Shown here one piece after another: positions 1 through 7,997 of a stretch of 64,000 nucleotides of DNA; the first letter of the stretch is position 1; the number at the start of each line of letters is the position of its first letter. Origin of the DNA: Aquilonibacter sp963820185. GTDB taxonomy: Bacteria; Vulcanimicrobiota; Vulcanimicrobiia; Vulcanimicrobiales; Vulcanimicrobiaceae. The notes under the pieces were generated by a model. The model worked only from the letters and a program-made list of their open reading frames with translations. It was not told where the DNA came from and made no database searches. A program made the position numbers and the translations under genes. The stretch is taken from NCBI GenBank assembly GCA_963820185.1, contig CAWFYV010000005.1:124001-188000 (forward strand), written 5' to 3'.

Positions 1-156
1 ATCGGCGCCGGCTGCGGTTTAATCGCCGCATCACCGCCCAGCGGCAAGACATCGCGCACGATGGTTACCGGCGTTACGGCCATTGACTCAGCTCGACCAC
101 CGAGAACGGGAGCCGTGGTTGCCGACGCGGCGCTACCGCGTTGTCCCGGCATGGCC

Positions 157-762
157 TCATCGCGACGCCAAATCGGCACATTCGACGCGGGCGCAGTCGC
201 CTGCGTAATCGGAGCCTGCGCGACTTCGGCTTGCGCCGTTGTCGTTTGCGTCGTCGTCGTTGTCTGCGTTACCGCATTGCCGTGACGTTCGATCACATTG
301 TGGATGACCATCATGCTCGGTGGACGCTGCTGTCGCTTTGGTAATCGGCACCGGTGTCGCCGCGACACGCGCGCGATGCTCGAGCGCGACATGAAACGGC
401 ACGACGTGCTCGACAGCGAGCGGTTTTGGTTCGATCGAGGGTGCGCTCACCACGGTCGCGAGCAGCGCGTGCGCCCCAAGCGAAATGACAACCGCCGCCG
501 CGAGTATCGCAGCACCGGTGCGCCAGGCGCGCGCGCGCGAGCGCTCGCCGAGCCGGCGCGGGAGTGGCTCCCACGTTTCGGCATCGCGCGCTTGCGCGAC
601 CGTTGCCATAACACGCTCGATCTCGCGCTCGCCGCCGAGTGCGGCGAGGCACGAGGCGCAGCTCGCGATATGATTCCGATATTCCTCGCGTTCCGCTTCG
701 GTCGCTTCGCCGAGCGCGATCGCTCCGGCCAGGACTTCCACCCGCGAACACCCGTTGGTCAC
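157..762 (-). CDS. Anti-sigma factor (zinc-binding, membrane-anchored), frame-broken at 3' side
   Basis: Predicted partner of the ECF sigma factor encoded just upstream; the two overlap by 4 bases, so they are probably translationally coupled. The N-terminal domain has the ZAS-type zinc motif H31-x3-C35-x2-C38 (HIASCASC), expected to hold the sigma factor on the inner membrane face. One membrane segment lies at about residues 82-105, followed by a presumably periplasmic tail. The last ~45 residues of this frame are Arg/Asp/Asn-rich and unlike protein. From about base 330 down to base 1 a different minus-strand frame stays open and reads as a Thr/Ala/Gln/Pro-rich tail, so one base is probably gained or lost near 310-335. 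The real protein then runs off the window at base 1. Confidence 0.8.
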   Translation of the reverse strand: MTNGCSRVEVLAGAIALGEATEAEREEYRNHIASCASCLAALGGEREIERVMATVAQARDAETWEPLPRRLGERSRARAWRTGAAILAAAVVISLGAHALLATVVSAPSIEPKPLAVEHVVPFHVALEHRARVAATPVPITKATAASTEHDGHPQCDRTSRQCGNADNDDDANDNGASRSRAGSDYAGDCARVECADLASR

Positions 763-1280
763 AATTGCTCCGTCATTACCGACCGCAACACTTTCATCGC
801 TCGACAGACGCGTTGGCGAACGGCGTCCGGTGAGGTTCCGAGAATCGTTGCAGCCTCGTTGGAGGAGTAGCCCGCATAGCTCGTCAGCAAGACCGCTGCC
901 GCTTGCTCGGGCGGCAGTTTCGAAATCGCCGCCTGCAAGTCAACCGACGCGGCGCTGCGCTCGTCGATCCGCCACGACCGGTCGTCGCCTTCGCGGTCGA
1001 GCGGCAGCATGCGGATGATCTTGCGGCGCCGCAAGTGCGAGATCGCACCATTGGTCGCCGTCTTGTAGAGCCACCCCGCCGTCAACGGCCGATCCGGATC
1101 GCGCTGAAGCGTTCGAAACGCCGCCAGAAACACGTCCTGCGTCAAATCGAGCGCAAGTTCGCTGTCACCGACCATGCGCCGCAAGTAGCGCGCCAGCTTC
1201 GATTGGTACTCGCGCACCAATGCCTCGATGCGCACTTGCACGCCCGCCGCCGATTGCGTGGTGAGGTAGACCTCCTCCAT
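759..1280 (-). CDS. ECF-family RNA polymerase sigma factor
   Basis: A 173-residue protein of normal ECF length. Region 2 lies at about residues 20-90 (LDLTQDVFLAAFRTL, then the AGWLYKTATNGAISHLRR stretch), and region 4 helix-turn-helix at about 118-168 (LPPEQAAAVLLTSYAGYSS then GTSPDAVRQRVCRAM). It should direct core RNA polymerase to a small regulon and be held by the membrane anti-sigma factor that follows it. No extracytoplasmic sensor other than that anti-sigma factor is visible, so the stimulus is unknown. The start at 1280 follows about 100 bases of non-coding DNA that probably contains the promoter, possibly autoregulated as is common in this family. Confidence 0.93.
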   Translation of the reverse strand: MEEVYLTTQSAAGVQVRIEALVREYQSKLARYLRRMVGDSELALDLTQDVFLAAFRTLQRDPDRPLTAGWLYKTATNGAISHLRRRKIIRMLPLDREGDDRSWRIDERSAASVDLQAAISKLPPEQAAAVLLTSYAGYSSNEAATILGTSPDAVRQRVCRAMKVLRSVMTEQL

Positions 1281-1370
1281 GCGTTTTGGTCCCCCTTTCC
1301 CCGCCAGTCAACAGGGACTGGGGGATGTCGGTCAGATCGAGGAAGCGAGCCCGAGTTGCGTAGCAATGAG

Positions 1371-1393
1371 GGCGGCTGATGAGCTCAGCCGCC
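1371..1393 (-). terminator. Perfect 9-bp hairpin over the moaA stop codon
   Basis: GGCGGCTGA at 1371-1379 is perfectly complementary to 1385-1393, with a five-base loop. It includes the moaA stop codon. No T-run follows on the minus strand, so it is at best a weak intrinsic terminator or a 3'-end stabiliser. Confidence 0.35.
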
Positions 1394-2398
1394 GATTTCG
1401 GAAAAAGCCCGCATACGCGAGGAGGCCTCGCCCAAGCGCAGGTGGTGGCGCTCCGGCTTGATTGCCATGCTCCCGCGCAGCAGGCCGGCAAGCTCCTCGG
1501 TCGAGGCGCCGCCGCGGAGCGGCGTACGCAGATCGACGTGCTGATCGCCGAACAGACACAGGCGCAGCCGGCCGTCCGCGGTGAGGCGCACGCGGTTGCA
1601 GCGTTCGCAGTAGTCGTGCGAGAGCGGGCTAATCACCCCGACCGCGCCGGGCGCTCCCGGAAAAGCGTAGTACCGCGCCGGGCCATTGCCCGGCGGCCCG
1701 GGCACCGGCTCGATGCGTTCCACGGCCGCAACACGCTCCAAGATCTCGTCGGACGAGACATAGGTCTCGCGCTGCACGTCGAGATTCTCATGGACCGGCA
1801 TCACTTCGATGAAACGCACGTAGACCGCACGCTCGCGCGTGAGGCGCGCGAAGTCGGCGATCTCATCGTCATTCTGGCCGCGCATGACCACACAGTTGAG
1901 CTTCACCGGTCCGAGGTCCGCGGCAATCGCGGCATCGATGCCGCGCAGCACACCGTCGAGTCCGGGCCGGCGCGCGATGCGTTCGAAGCGATCTTCGTGC
2001 AGCGTATCGAGCGAGATGTTCACGCGGCGTAGTCCCGCGGCGAGCAATTGCGGGAGTTGCTCTTCAAGCAGTACCGCGTTGGTCGAGAGGGCAATGTCGT
2101 CGATGCCCTCGATCGCGTTGATGCCGGCAATTAGGCGGTGCAGATCGCGCCGTACCAAGGGTTCGCCGCCGGTCAGGCGGATCGTCCGTACGCCGACCGT
2201 TGCAGCTGCGCGCACGATCTCGATGATCTCTTCATAGCTGAGCAACTCGTTGCGCTGCAGCCACGGCAGCCCGGATTCCGGCATGCAGTAGACACAGCGC
2301 AGGTTACACTTGTCGGTCACCGAGACGCGTAAATAGGTAATAGGCCGGTTGAAAGCATCGGCCATGGGTTCGCGCGTCAGGTCAACCGTCGTGATCAT
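1385..2398 (-). CDS. moaA: GTP 3',8-cyclase MoaA (molybdenum cofactor biosynthesis)
   Basis: Radical SAM enzyme that rearranges GTP to 3',8-cH2GTP, the first step of molybdopterin synthesis. At 337 residues it is a normal MoaA length. The N-terminal radical SAM cluster is C31-x3-C35-x2-C38 (CNLRCVYC). The second, C-terminal 4Fe-4S site is CERCNRVRLTADGRLRLC (CxxC then C 14 residues later). The chain ends SEIGG, keeping the C-terminal Gly-Gly needed for catalysis in MoaA. An alternative start at Met12 is possible. It is the last gene of a long minus-strand run that also carries moaD, moaE and a MoeB-like activator; no moaC is visible in the window. Confidence 0.97.
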   Translation of the reverse strand: MITTVDLTREPMADAFNRPITYLRVSVTDKCNLRCVYCMPESGLPWLQRNELLSYEEIIEIVRAAATVGVRTIRLTGGEPLVRRDLHRLIAGINAIEGIDDIALSTNAVLLEEQLPQLLAAGLRRVNISLDTLHEDRFERIARRPGLDGVLRGIDAAIAADLGPVKLNCVVMRGQNDDEIADFARLTRERAVYVRFIEVMPVHENLDVQRETYVSSDEILERVAAVERIEPVPGPPGNGPARYYAFPGAPGAVGVISPLSHDYCERCNRVRLTADGRLRLCLFGDQHVDLRTPLRGGASTEELAGLLRGSMAIKPERHHLRLGEASSRMRAFSEIGG

Positions 2399-2399
2399 G

Positions 2400-3026
2400 C
2401 TATTGATCGAACATAGAATCGGGTAGCTCTGGATTCATGTGGTACCCCGATAGGGTCGTCGTAACGTCGCCGATGTACCCCGGTTCCTCTACATGGCCCG
2501 TCTGCGACGTAACCATCGTATTCCCTTGCACCACGCTGTAGTGCTCGTTCATCGCGACCCAGCCGCCGTTGAGGTACTCCCAGCGCATCGACGCGATCGT
2601 AGCCGAGGCGTCATCCACCAGGACCTCGATCCTTTTCACGTTGCCGGGCGCGCGTGGGACCAGGGTCAGGTTCGTGGTCTTTCCGTCGTCGCCGCCCTTG
2701 GTGATCGTGTAGAGCTGGTTCCAGCGCGAAGGCGGCTCCACGTGGGCAAAGAGCTTCGAAAAATTCTGCGCGATGAGCGGCAGGCCGCTCGTGACCTGAA
2801 GCTTATCGAGGTCGGGATCCTTGTGGTAGTAGGTCGCTACAATATCGGTTGCAAGAAAGGGAAACGTCGAGAGCGCGACGTGCGCGCGCAGCGTCGCCGT
2901 GTAACTGTGCAACGCGGGATTGATCGTCGCCATGCGCGCGAGCAGGTCATCCGCAGCCGCCGTGCGCAGCGGCAACGTGCATCCCAATGCGATAAGCAGA
3001 CCGACGAATTTCACGAATGTTTTCAT
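2400..3026 (-). CDS. Exported LolA-like protein of unknown role
   Basis: A 208-residue protein with a signal peptide (about residues 1-24, hydrophobic core VGLLIALG, Ala-rich cleavage site). The mature part is beta-rich with no catalytic motif that I recognise. Features such as the averaged outer-strand pattern and the lipid-carrier-like length suggest the LolA/outer-membrane lipoprotein-sorting fold, but this is a weak fold guess. It overlaps queG by 4 bases at its start and ends 1 base before moaA, so it is co-transcribed with them. A link to molybdenum or queuosine metabolism is not implied by the sequence. Confidence 0.7.
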   Translation of the reverse strand: MKTFVKFVGLLIALGCTLPLRTAAADDLLARMATINPALHSYTATLRAHVALSTFPFLATDIVATYYHKDPDLDKLQVTSGLPLIAQNFSKLFAHVEPPSRWNQLYTITKGGDDGKTTNLTLVPRAPGNVKRIEVLVDDASATIASMRWEYLNGGWVAMNEHYSVVQGNTMVTSQTGHVEEPGYIGDVTTTLSGYHMNPELPDSMFDQ

Positions 3027-4144
3027 ACCAGCGCGGTGGCAATCTCCTCTTGTACGATGCGATCGGTCTCAGCGGTTGCGCGCTTGCGCAACGCGTCGAT
3101 TGCGGCCGGCGCTCCGATGCGTCCGAGCGCCCAAGCCGCCGCGCCGCGGACCATCGGGTGCGGATCGTCGGCGAGCGTCGCAATGAGTGCTGGTATCGCC
3201 GATCGGTCCAGCGCGTTGCCGAGTCCGATCGCCGCGTTGCGACGTAGGACCGCAGCGCCGCGCCAGCCCATCGCGGTGCGCGCATAACGCCGCTTGAATT
3301 CTCCACTGCGAAGTTGAAGAAGCTCTGTGAGCGAGGGAGCGCCTACCGTCGCATCATACGGAACGAACGCGACACCGCCCACGTTGCCGGCGTTGCGCGT
3401 TGGCGGGCAAACTACCTGGCAGATGTCGCAGCCCCAGATCCAATCGCCGATCAACGGACGCATCGCGCGGGGAATGGGGTCGGTGCGCTGGGTGAGGTCG
3501 GCGATGCATCGGTTTGCGTCGATCGTATAGTCCCCGCGCAAGGCTCCCGTCGGGCAGCCGTCGATGCAACGCGTGCAGGCACCACAGGTCTTGCGCAACG
3601 GCTCGTCGGGCTCGAGCTCGAGCGTGGTGATGACCTCGCCCAAGAACACAAACGAGCCCAGCGACGGCGAGATCAGATTCGTATGCTTGCCGATCCAGCC
3701 CAAGCCGGCACGCGCAGCGAACGCACGCTCCGCTATCGGCTTGGTATCGCAGGCAATCGCGCTTACGGCTGCGCCCGCGGCTTCATCGATTGCGCGCGCC
3801 ACGCCAGCGAGCAGCTCGCGCATGCGCTGGTGGTAGTCGAGCGACCACGCATAGTTCGAGACACGCCCCTGCAGTGGCGAGCGACGTGGCGGCGGCGTAG
3901 CGTACGGCACAGCGATGCAGACGATGCTGCGCGCGCCGGCGAGCACCGCACGTGGATCCGCCGCGGCGCGCGCGTAGCTCTCGTCATAACCCCAGGTGGT
4001 AAAATCGCCGCGTTCGAACGCGGCGCGCATCCGCTCGCGCGATTCCACGTCCACACGGGCATCGACGACGCGCACGTCGCCGGCGCCGAGCGCGCGCGCG
4101 CGCTCGACCGCGAGCGTCTTGATCGTAGAAGCCAGCGCGTTCAT
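3023..4144 (-). CDS. queG: Epoxyqueuosine reductase QueG
   Basis: Cobalamin- and 4Fe-4S-dependent enzyme that reduces epoxyqueuosine in tRNA to queuosine, the last step of Q synthesis. At 373 residues it carries the two ferredoxin-type clusters in the order expected: CGACTRCIDGCPTGAL (about residues 187-202) and the later C-I-A-D plus WGCDICQVVCP group. The C-terminal ~70 residues form HEAT-like helical repeats (DPHPMVRGAAAWALGRIG), as in characterised QueG, used for tRNA binding. Its start overlaps the aldo/keto reductase stop by 4 bases. None of queC, queD, queE, queF, tgt or queA is in the window. Confidence 0.96.
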   Translation of the reverse strand: MNALASTIKTLAVERARALGAGDVRVVDARVDVESRERMRAAFERGDFTTWGYDESYARAAADPRAVLAGARSIVCIAVPYATPPPRRSPLQGRVSNYAWSLDYHQRMRELLAGVARAIDEAAGAAVSAIACDTKPIAERAFAARAGLGWIGKHTNLISPSLGSFVFLGEVITTLELEPDEPLRKTCGACTRCIDGCPTGALRGDYTIDANRCIADLTQRTDPIPRAMRPLIGDWIWGCDICQVVCPPTRNAGNVGGVAFVPYDATVGAPSLTELLQLRSGEFKRRYARTAMGWRGAAVLRRNAAIGLGNALDRSAIPALIATLADDPHPMVRGAAAWALGRIGAPAAIDALRKRATAETDRIVQEEIATALV

Positions 4145-4992
4145 AGCGTCGCCAGCGCCCCGGCGGGACCGAGCGGAAAGGCCGCATCGATCGCCGCGAT
4201 GTCGCTCGCGTCGAGTTGGAGTTCGCCGGCGGCGGCATTCTCCTCGACGTGCGCAACGGTCGAGGCCTTCGGAATCGTGAACACATGTGTTTCGCGGGTG
4301 AGAAAGGCCAAAATCACCTGACGCGGCGTCGCGCCGTGCTTTTGCGCGATGCGCACGAGCACCGCGCCGCCATTGCTCGTCGGGTCGGGAAACTTGCCGC
4401 GGCCAAACGGCGTGTAGGCGACGATGGCGATGCCGGCTGCGCGCGCCGCCGGAACGAGCCGATGTTCGATCCCACGTTCGCGCAAATGATAGAGCACCTG
4501 GTTACATGCAAGCGGAATGTCGTTGAGTAATTCGCGCGCTTCAAGCATCTCGTCGAGATCAAAATTGCTGACGCCGACAAAGCGCGTCTTCCCGGCGTGC
4601 ACCAAGTCGCCGAGGGCGCGCATCGTCTCGCGCAACGGCACGCTGCTTGGCCAGTGCAGCATATAGAGATCGAGATAGTCGAGGCCGAGATTGCGCAAGC
4701 TGCGCTCGCACGCTTCAATCGTTCCTTTATATGTAGCGTTGCTCGGCAGCACTTTGCTTGCCACAAAGATCGACGGGCGCGCAATCCCGGTTATCGCTTC
4801 GCCCAGCAAGCGCTCGACTTCCCCGGCGCCGTACATTTCTGCGGTGTCGAGATGGGTCATGCCAAGTTCGACGCCACGACGTATGGCGCGAATCGCCTCC
4901 GCACGCCGCGCACCATGCTCGGGCATGTCCCAGGTACCCTGGCCGACGACCGGCAGACTGATGCCGGTATGGTTAAAAGAACGCGAACGCAT
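4141..4992 (-). CDS. Aldo/keto reductase
   Basis: NAD(P)H-dependent oxidoreductase of the AKR superfamily, 283 residues from the chosen start MRSRSFNHTG. The catalytic tetrad is visible: Asp and Tyr in HLDTAEMYGAGEVE, Lys in FVASKVLP and His in YMLHWPS. A longer upstream reading frame exists but overlaps the preceding gene and looks non-protein-like, so the start at 4992, which overlaps the upstream MoeB/ThiF gene by 20 bases, is preferred. The substrate cannot be told from sequence. Position inside the Mo-cofactor/queuosine run suggests only co-transcription. Confidence 0.93.
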   Translation of the reverse strand: MRSRSFNHTGISLPVVGQGTWDMPEHGARRAEAIRAIRRGVELGMTHLDTAEMYGAGEVERLLGEAITGIARPSIFVASKVLPSNATYKGTIEACERSLRNLGLDYLDLYMLHWPSSVPLRETMRALGDLVHAGKTRFVGVSNFDLDEMLEARELLNDIPLACNQVLYHLRERGIEHRLVPAARAAGIAIVAYTPFGRGKFPDPTSNGGAVLVRIAQKHGATPRQVILAFLTRETHVFTIPKASTVAHVEENAAAGELQLDASDIAAIDAAFPLGPAGALATL

Positions 4993-6106
4993 CGTGTAAC
5001 GCAGCGTACCCAAGAAGGCCGCCGTGCAAATGGCGCACGCGCGTGAAGCCCGCGTCGCGTAAACGGCGCACCGCCCAGAGCGATTTCGCGCCGACGCGAC
5101 AGGCAACGACATAGGTGCGTGCGCTGTCCAATTCGTGGAGACGTGCCTCGAGCTGCGAAGCCGGAATGTGCACCGCGCCCTCGACAAGGCCAAGCGCGGC
5201 TTCGTGCGGTTCGCGCACGTCGAGCAGCACGGCGTGCATGAGGGCCTCGTCCAATTCGCTCGGAACGAGATCGCTCTCGTCACGTTCGTCGTCGAGATCG
5301 CGTTCGATTGCCTCGGTAATCGTGGGAGGTGTGCCGCACACCGCGCAACGCGGATCGCGCTCGAAATGCACCTCACGCGTGCGTGCGCTCAAACTCTCGA
5401 TCAGCAGCAAACGGCCGACAAGCGGTTCGCCGATGTCGAGCAGCAGCTTGAGCACTTCATTTGCCTGCCACGTCCCGACGAGGCCCGCGAGCACACCGAG
5501 GACGCCGCCTTCGGCACACGTCGGCACGGAGCCCGGCGGCGGCGCGTCGGGATAGAGGCACCGGTAACACGGCCCCCCAGCGGCACCAAAGACACTGACT
5601 TGTCCGTCGAACCGGAAAATCGACGCATACACGTCGGGCTTGCCTTCGAGGACGCACGCATCGTTGATCAGATAACGTGTCGAGAAGCGATCGGTGCAAT
5701 CGACGACCACATCGTAGAGACGCACGAGGTCGCGTGCGTTGCTCGTTTCGAATCGCCGCGGAATCGCGTCGACGGCAATTTGCGGGTTGAGGGCGCGCAA
5801 GTGTCCCGCCGCGACCATCGCCTTGCCGCTGCCAATGTCGCGCGTGGTGAAGATCGTCTGGCGTTGCAGATTCGTCTCATCTACGACGTCATCGTCGACG
5901 ATACCGATACGTCCAACGCCGGCAGCTGCGAGATATTGGAGCACGGGCGAGCCGAGGCCGCCCGCACCAATCACCAACACGCGCGCAGCGCTCAGCCGCT
6001 CCTGACCGGCCAGCCCAACCTCGGGGATAAGGAGATGGCGGCTATACCGTCGGAGTGCGGGGTTCCCGGCGAGACTCAGGCGCGGGGATGCCGGTGATTT
6101 AGCCAT
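4973..6106 (-). CDS. moeB: MoeB/ThiF-type adenylyltransferase with C-terminal rhodanese domain
   Basis: E1-like enzyme that adenylates the C-terminal Gly-Gly of a sulfur-carrier protein, here most likely MoaD. Residues ~15-245 form the ThiF/MoeB domain: nucleotide loop GAGGLGSPVLQYLAAAGVG, the NLQRQ arginine, and two zinc pairs (CYRCLYP and CAVC). Residues ~275-377 form a rhodanese domain with active loop VACRVGAKS, whose Cys would carry persulfide. This two-domain architecture matches MoeBR/MoeZ-like proteins that both activate and sulfurate MoaD or ThiS. It overlaps the gene upstream (hydrolase) by 31 bases and the AKR by 20. A role in thiamine or in another ThiS-like path cannot be excluded. 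Confidence 0.93.
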   Translation of the reverse strand: MAKSPASPRLSLAGNPALRRYSRHLLIPEVGLAGQERLSAARVLVIGAGGLGSPVLQYLAAAGVGRIGIVDDDVVDETNLQRQTIFTTRDIGSGKAMVAAGHLRALNPQIAVDAIPRRFETSNARDLVRLYDVVVDCTDRFSTRYLINDACVLEGKPDVYASIFRFDGQVSVFGAAGGPCYRCLYPDAPPPGSVPTCAEGGVLGVLAGLVGTWQANEVLKLLLDIGEPLVGRLLLIESLSARTREVHFERDPRCAVCGTPPTITEAIERDLDDERDESDLVPSELDEALMHAVLLDVREPHEAALGLVEGAVHIPASQLEARLHELDSARTYVVACRVGAKSLWAVRRLRDAGFTRVRHLHGGLLGYAALHDAFAFF

Positions 6107-6789
6107 TGCAGCACGTCACCTCGGGCATGTTCGCCTGCGCCGGTATGATCGCTTTCGATCATCGCAAAGGTCTTGGGTTCGGGCGCTCGGCTGTAGAGCT
6201 CGCGGACACTCGCCGAGGAGACCATCGCGTCGCGCGACGCGCCGACGTAGAGGACCGGCCGGCCCTCCAACTTTGGCAGCATGCGATCGAACGATGCGTC
6301 AACGCCTTCGAAGAGCGTCGGGAGGTCGACGCCGACAACGTATGAGGAACGAAAATCAATCGCACCGCGCAGCGCCGAGAAGGCTGTCGGGCGGCCGTAC
6401 CCGGTCGCGATCGCGACGGATCCGGCAATCGCCGGGTCGTTCGCGGCGACGAAGAGCGCGGTAATCGCGCCCATGCTATGCCCGAGCGTGTACAACGGCG
6501 CTTCGCCCGCCGCGCGCGCCGCATCGACCACGGCCGACATCGCGTCGACGCAGTCATTCATGCCACGCAGCTCGCCGCCACTTGCACCGAGCTTGTGTCC
6601 GGGAAAGTCGAGACTGAACACGCGAAACCCGTGGCTCTGCAAAAAGGCGCAAAGCAAATCGAGGTTTTGCTTGCTCGAGGAATATCCGTGAGCCGCGACG
6701 ATGGTGACATTGCGCGGGCGGCGTGGTTCGTAGACGAGCACCGCGACGTCGTTGTTCCGCGCGCTAACGCGGATTAGATCGAGGGGCAC
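6076..6789 (-). CDS. Alpha/beta hydrolase
   Basis: A 237-residue serine hydrolase. The oxyanion region is AAHGYSSSKQN, the nucleophile elbow GHSMGA, and the probable catalytic His lies in ESDHTGAGEH near the C terminus. The chosen start is a GTG at 6789, two bases after the moaE stop, giving MPLDLIRVSARNN. An ATG at 6831 inside moaE (weak GGAAG upstream) is an alternative. The much longer open frame to 7197 overlaps moaE throughout and is a shadow. The fold resembles serine aminopeptidase/lysophospholipase-type hydrolases (Hydrolase_4); the substrate is unknown. Confidence 0.85.
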   Translation of the reverse strand: MPLDLIRVSARNNDVAVLVYEPRRPRNVTIVAAHGYSSSKQNLDLLCAFLQSHGFRVFSLDFPGHKLGASGGELRGMNDCVDAMSAVVDAARAAGEAPLYTLGHSMGAITALFVAANDPAIAGSVAIATGYGRPTAFSALRGAIDFRSSYVVGVDLPTLFEGVDASFDRMLPKLEGRPVLYVGASRDAMVSSASVRELYSRAPEPKTFAMIESDHTGAGEHARGDVLQWLNHRHPRA

Positions 6790-6790
6790 G

Positions 6791-7213
6791 TCAACATTCG
6801 TTGGCGACCCAGTCGCCGGTGCCGTCGGCATAGTGCTCTTTCTTCCAGATCGGTGCGCGCGCTTTGAGTTCGTCGATCGCGTAGCGGCAACCATCGAAGG
6901 CCTGCGCGCGATGCGGAGCAGCGGCGCAGACGGCAACCGCGATCTCGCCGATACGTAGGTCACCGATGCGATGGACGATGCCCAAGCGGACGCCGGGATA
7001 CCGTTCGCCCACCTCGTGCGCAATCGTCGCAAACTCTGCCAGTGCCATGGCCTCGTGCGCTTCATACGAAAGCCCGTTGACGGCGCGTCCATCGTGTGCG
7101 ACCTCACGGACGACGCCCAAAAACATCGAAACGCCGCCGCAACGCTGCGACCACACGGCTGCCTCGAGCGCGCGCGGATCGATCGGATCGCGCACAATCG
7201 CGAAAAGCGGCAT
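6791..7213 (-). CDS. moaE: Molybdopterin synthase catalytic subunit MoaE
   Basis: Large subunit of molybdopterin synthase, which with thiocarboxylated MoaD inserts the dithiolene sulfurs into cPMP. 140 residues from MPLFAIVRD, a normal MoaE length. Conserved stretches visible are GGVSMFLGVVREVAHDGR, the LSYEAHEAMA core, HRIGDLRIGE and the Lys-containing tail ELKARAPIWKKEHYADG, where the lysines line the active site. The open frame continues upstream for 58 codons across the structured moaD-moaE spacer, but that part is low-complexity and not MoaE-like. The RBS candidate GGAG lies inside the right arm of that inverted repeat. Confidence 0.96.
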   Translation of the reverse strand: MPLFAIVRDPIDPRALEAAVWSQRCGGVSMFLGVVREVAHDGRAVNGLSYEAHEAMALAEFATIAHEVGERYPGVRLGIVHRIGDLRIGEIAVAVCAAAPHRAQAFDGCRYAIDELKARAPIWKKEHYADGTGDWVANEC

Positions 7214-7216
7214 CTT

Positions 7217-7484
7217 AGTGACCTGCTCCGTGGTCGCGGTGCGCAAAGTCGCGAGCGGCGAAGCGCGACAGCGAGGCACGAGGAAGGAGCATAGCCGTAG
7301 CTCTGTGACCGACGAGTAACGATGCCGTCGCGCTTTCGCCGCCGCTACCGCTTCGGCCAATCGTTTGGCGGCTGCAAGCATCGTCACTCTTCGCTCGCAA
7401 AGCGCTGCTTTTGTCGCTCATCGTTCCTCGCTCGCAATTGCCAAACGGTTGGCTTTGTGCATCGAGACCATGGAGCAGGTCACT
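7217..7484. repeat. 268-bp nested inverted-repeat element filling the moaD-moaE gap
   Basis: The outer arms are 7217-7235 and 7466-7484, 18 of 19 bases complementary, and similarity continues to about 31 bases with five mismatches. Nested inside are further complementary pairs: about 7270-7285 with 7424-7436, and 7315-7325 with 7380-7390 (10 of 11). An inner core pairs near 7339-7345 with 7366-7373. One arm abuts the moaD stop codon; the other ends 3 bases before the moaE start. It could be a MITE/REP-like insertion or a structured leader. It does not resemble the Moco riboswitch consensus as far as I can judge. Confidence 0.6.
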
Positions 7485-7732
7485 CATCCTCCGCCGACCG
7501 GTGGTAGCAGCGCGATCTCGTCGCCATCGCTTACGCGCTCGTCCAACAGCGCGGCAACGCGTCCATTGCGTGCAATGCGCGTCACCGCGGCCAGCGTATC
7601 GACCTTCCGATTCCGTGCGCGTAGGGCCTCCCAACAGTCGACAAGTGTCGCGCCGTCGGGGACCTCGAGTTCGAATTCGCTCTCGCCGAGCAGCTCGCGC
7701 ATCCGCGCGAAGGCGCGCACGCGAACTTTCAT
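7484..7732 (-). CDS. moaD: Molybdopterin synthase sulfur-carrier subunit MoaD
   Basis: Ubiquitin-like small subunit of molybdopterin synthase, 82 residues from MKVRVRAFARMRELLGE. The beta-grasp core is followed by the diagnostic end DEIALLPPVGGG, whose C-terminal Gly-Gly is adenylated by MoeB and then thiocarboxylated. The longer open frame to 7819 overlaps the upstream small gene and is rejected. It lies 7 bases downstream of the 85-residue gene and is separated from moaE by the inverted-repeat element, an unusual distance since moaD and moaE are normally adjacent or overlapping. Confidence 0.95.
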   Translation of the reverse strand: MKVRVRAFARMRELLGESEFELEVPDGATLVDCWEALRARNRKVDTLAAVTRIARNGRVAALLDERVSDGDEIALLPPVGGG

Positions 7733-7739
7733 TGCGACG

Positions 7740-7997
7740 TCAAAAGCCGCCGAGGTCGGTGGTATAGCCGCGCTCGGTAAGCCAGGCCCGCGCTTGCGTG
7801 TGCTCGTTGCGCATGTCAATGCGATTGCAGATGAGCTTGTACACCATCACTTCCCAGAAGTCTTGATCCTTCGCGTAGATCTCATCGGGAACCTGATTCT
7901 CGGTACGCGCGAACTCGCGCAGGCCCTGCCAATCCCGCTCGCTCAAAATCTTGCGCAGCCGTGCCTCATACTCGGGTGAGGGTGCGCCCTGGATCAC
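7740..7997 (-). CDS. Small conserved-looking protein, unknown
   Basis: 85 residues, soluble, charged, with a Trp/Phe-rich centre (DWQGLREFARTENQVP, then KDQDFWEVMVYKLICNR). I do not recognise the family. It overlaps the upstream HAD phosphatase by 4 bases and sits 7 bases before moaD, so it is translated as part of the same operon. The codon pattern is like its neighbours. Helical content looks high, with no membrane segment or signal peptide. No function is proposed. Confidence 0.75.
   Translation of the reverse strand: MIQGAPSPEYEARLRKILSERDWQGLREFARTENQVPDEIYAKDQDFWEVMVYKLICNRIDMRNEHTQARAWLTERGYTTDLGGF

Noticed and set aside
61..285. Val/Cys-rich plus-strand frame
   Set aside because: It is the antisense of a Thr/Gln/Ala-rich tail that fits the anti-sigma factor on the other strand.
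6790..7197. N-terminal extension of the alpha/beta hydrolase to 7197
   Set aside because: It lies entirely over moaE in another frame and is Arg/Ser-rich without homology-like features.
7217..7484. Moco riboswitch between moaD and moaE
   Set aside because: The position is attractive but the nested palindrome does not match the Moco consensus elements I know; kept as an unexplained structured element.
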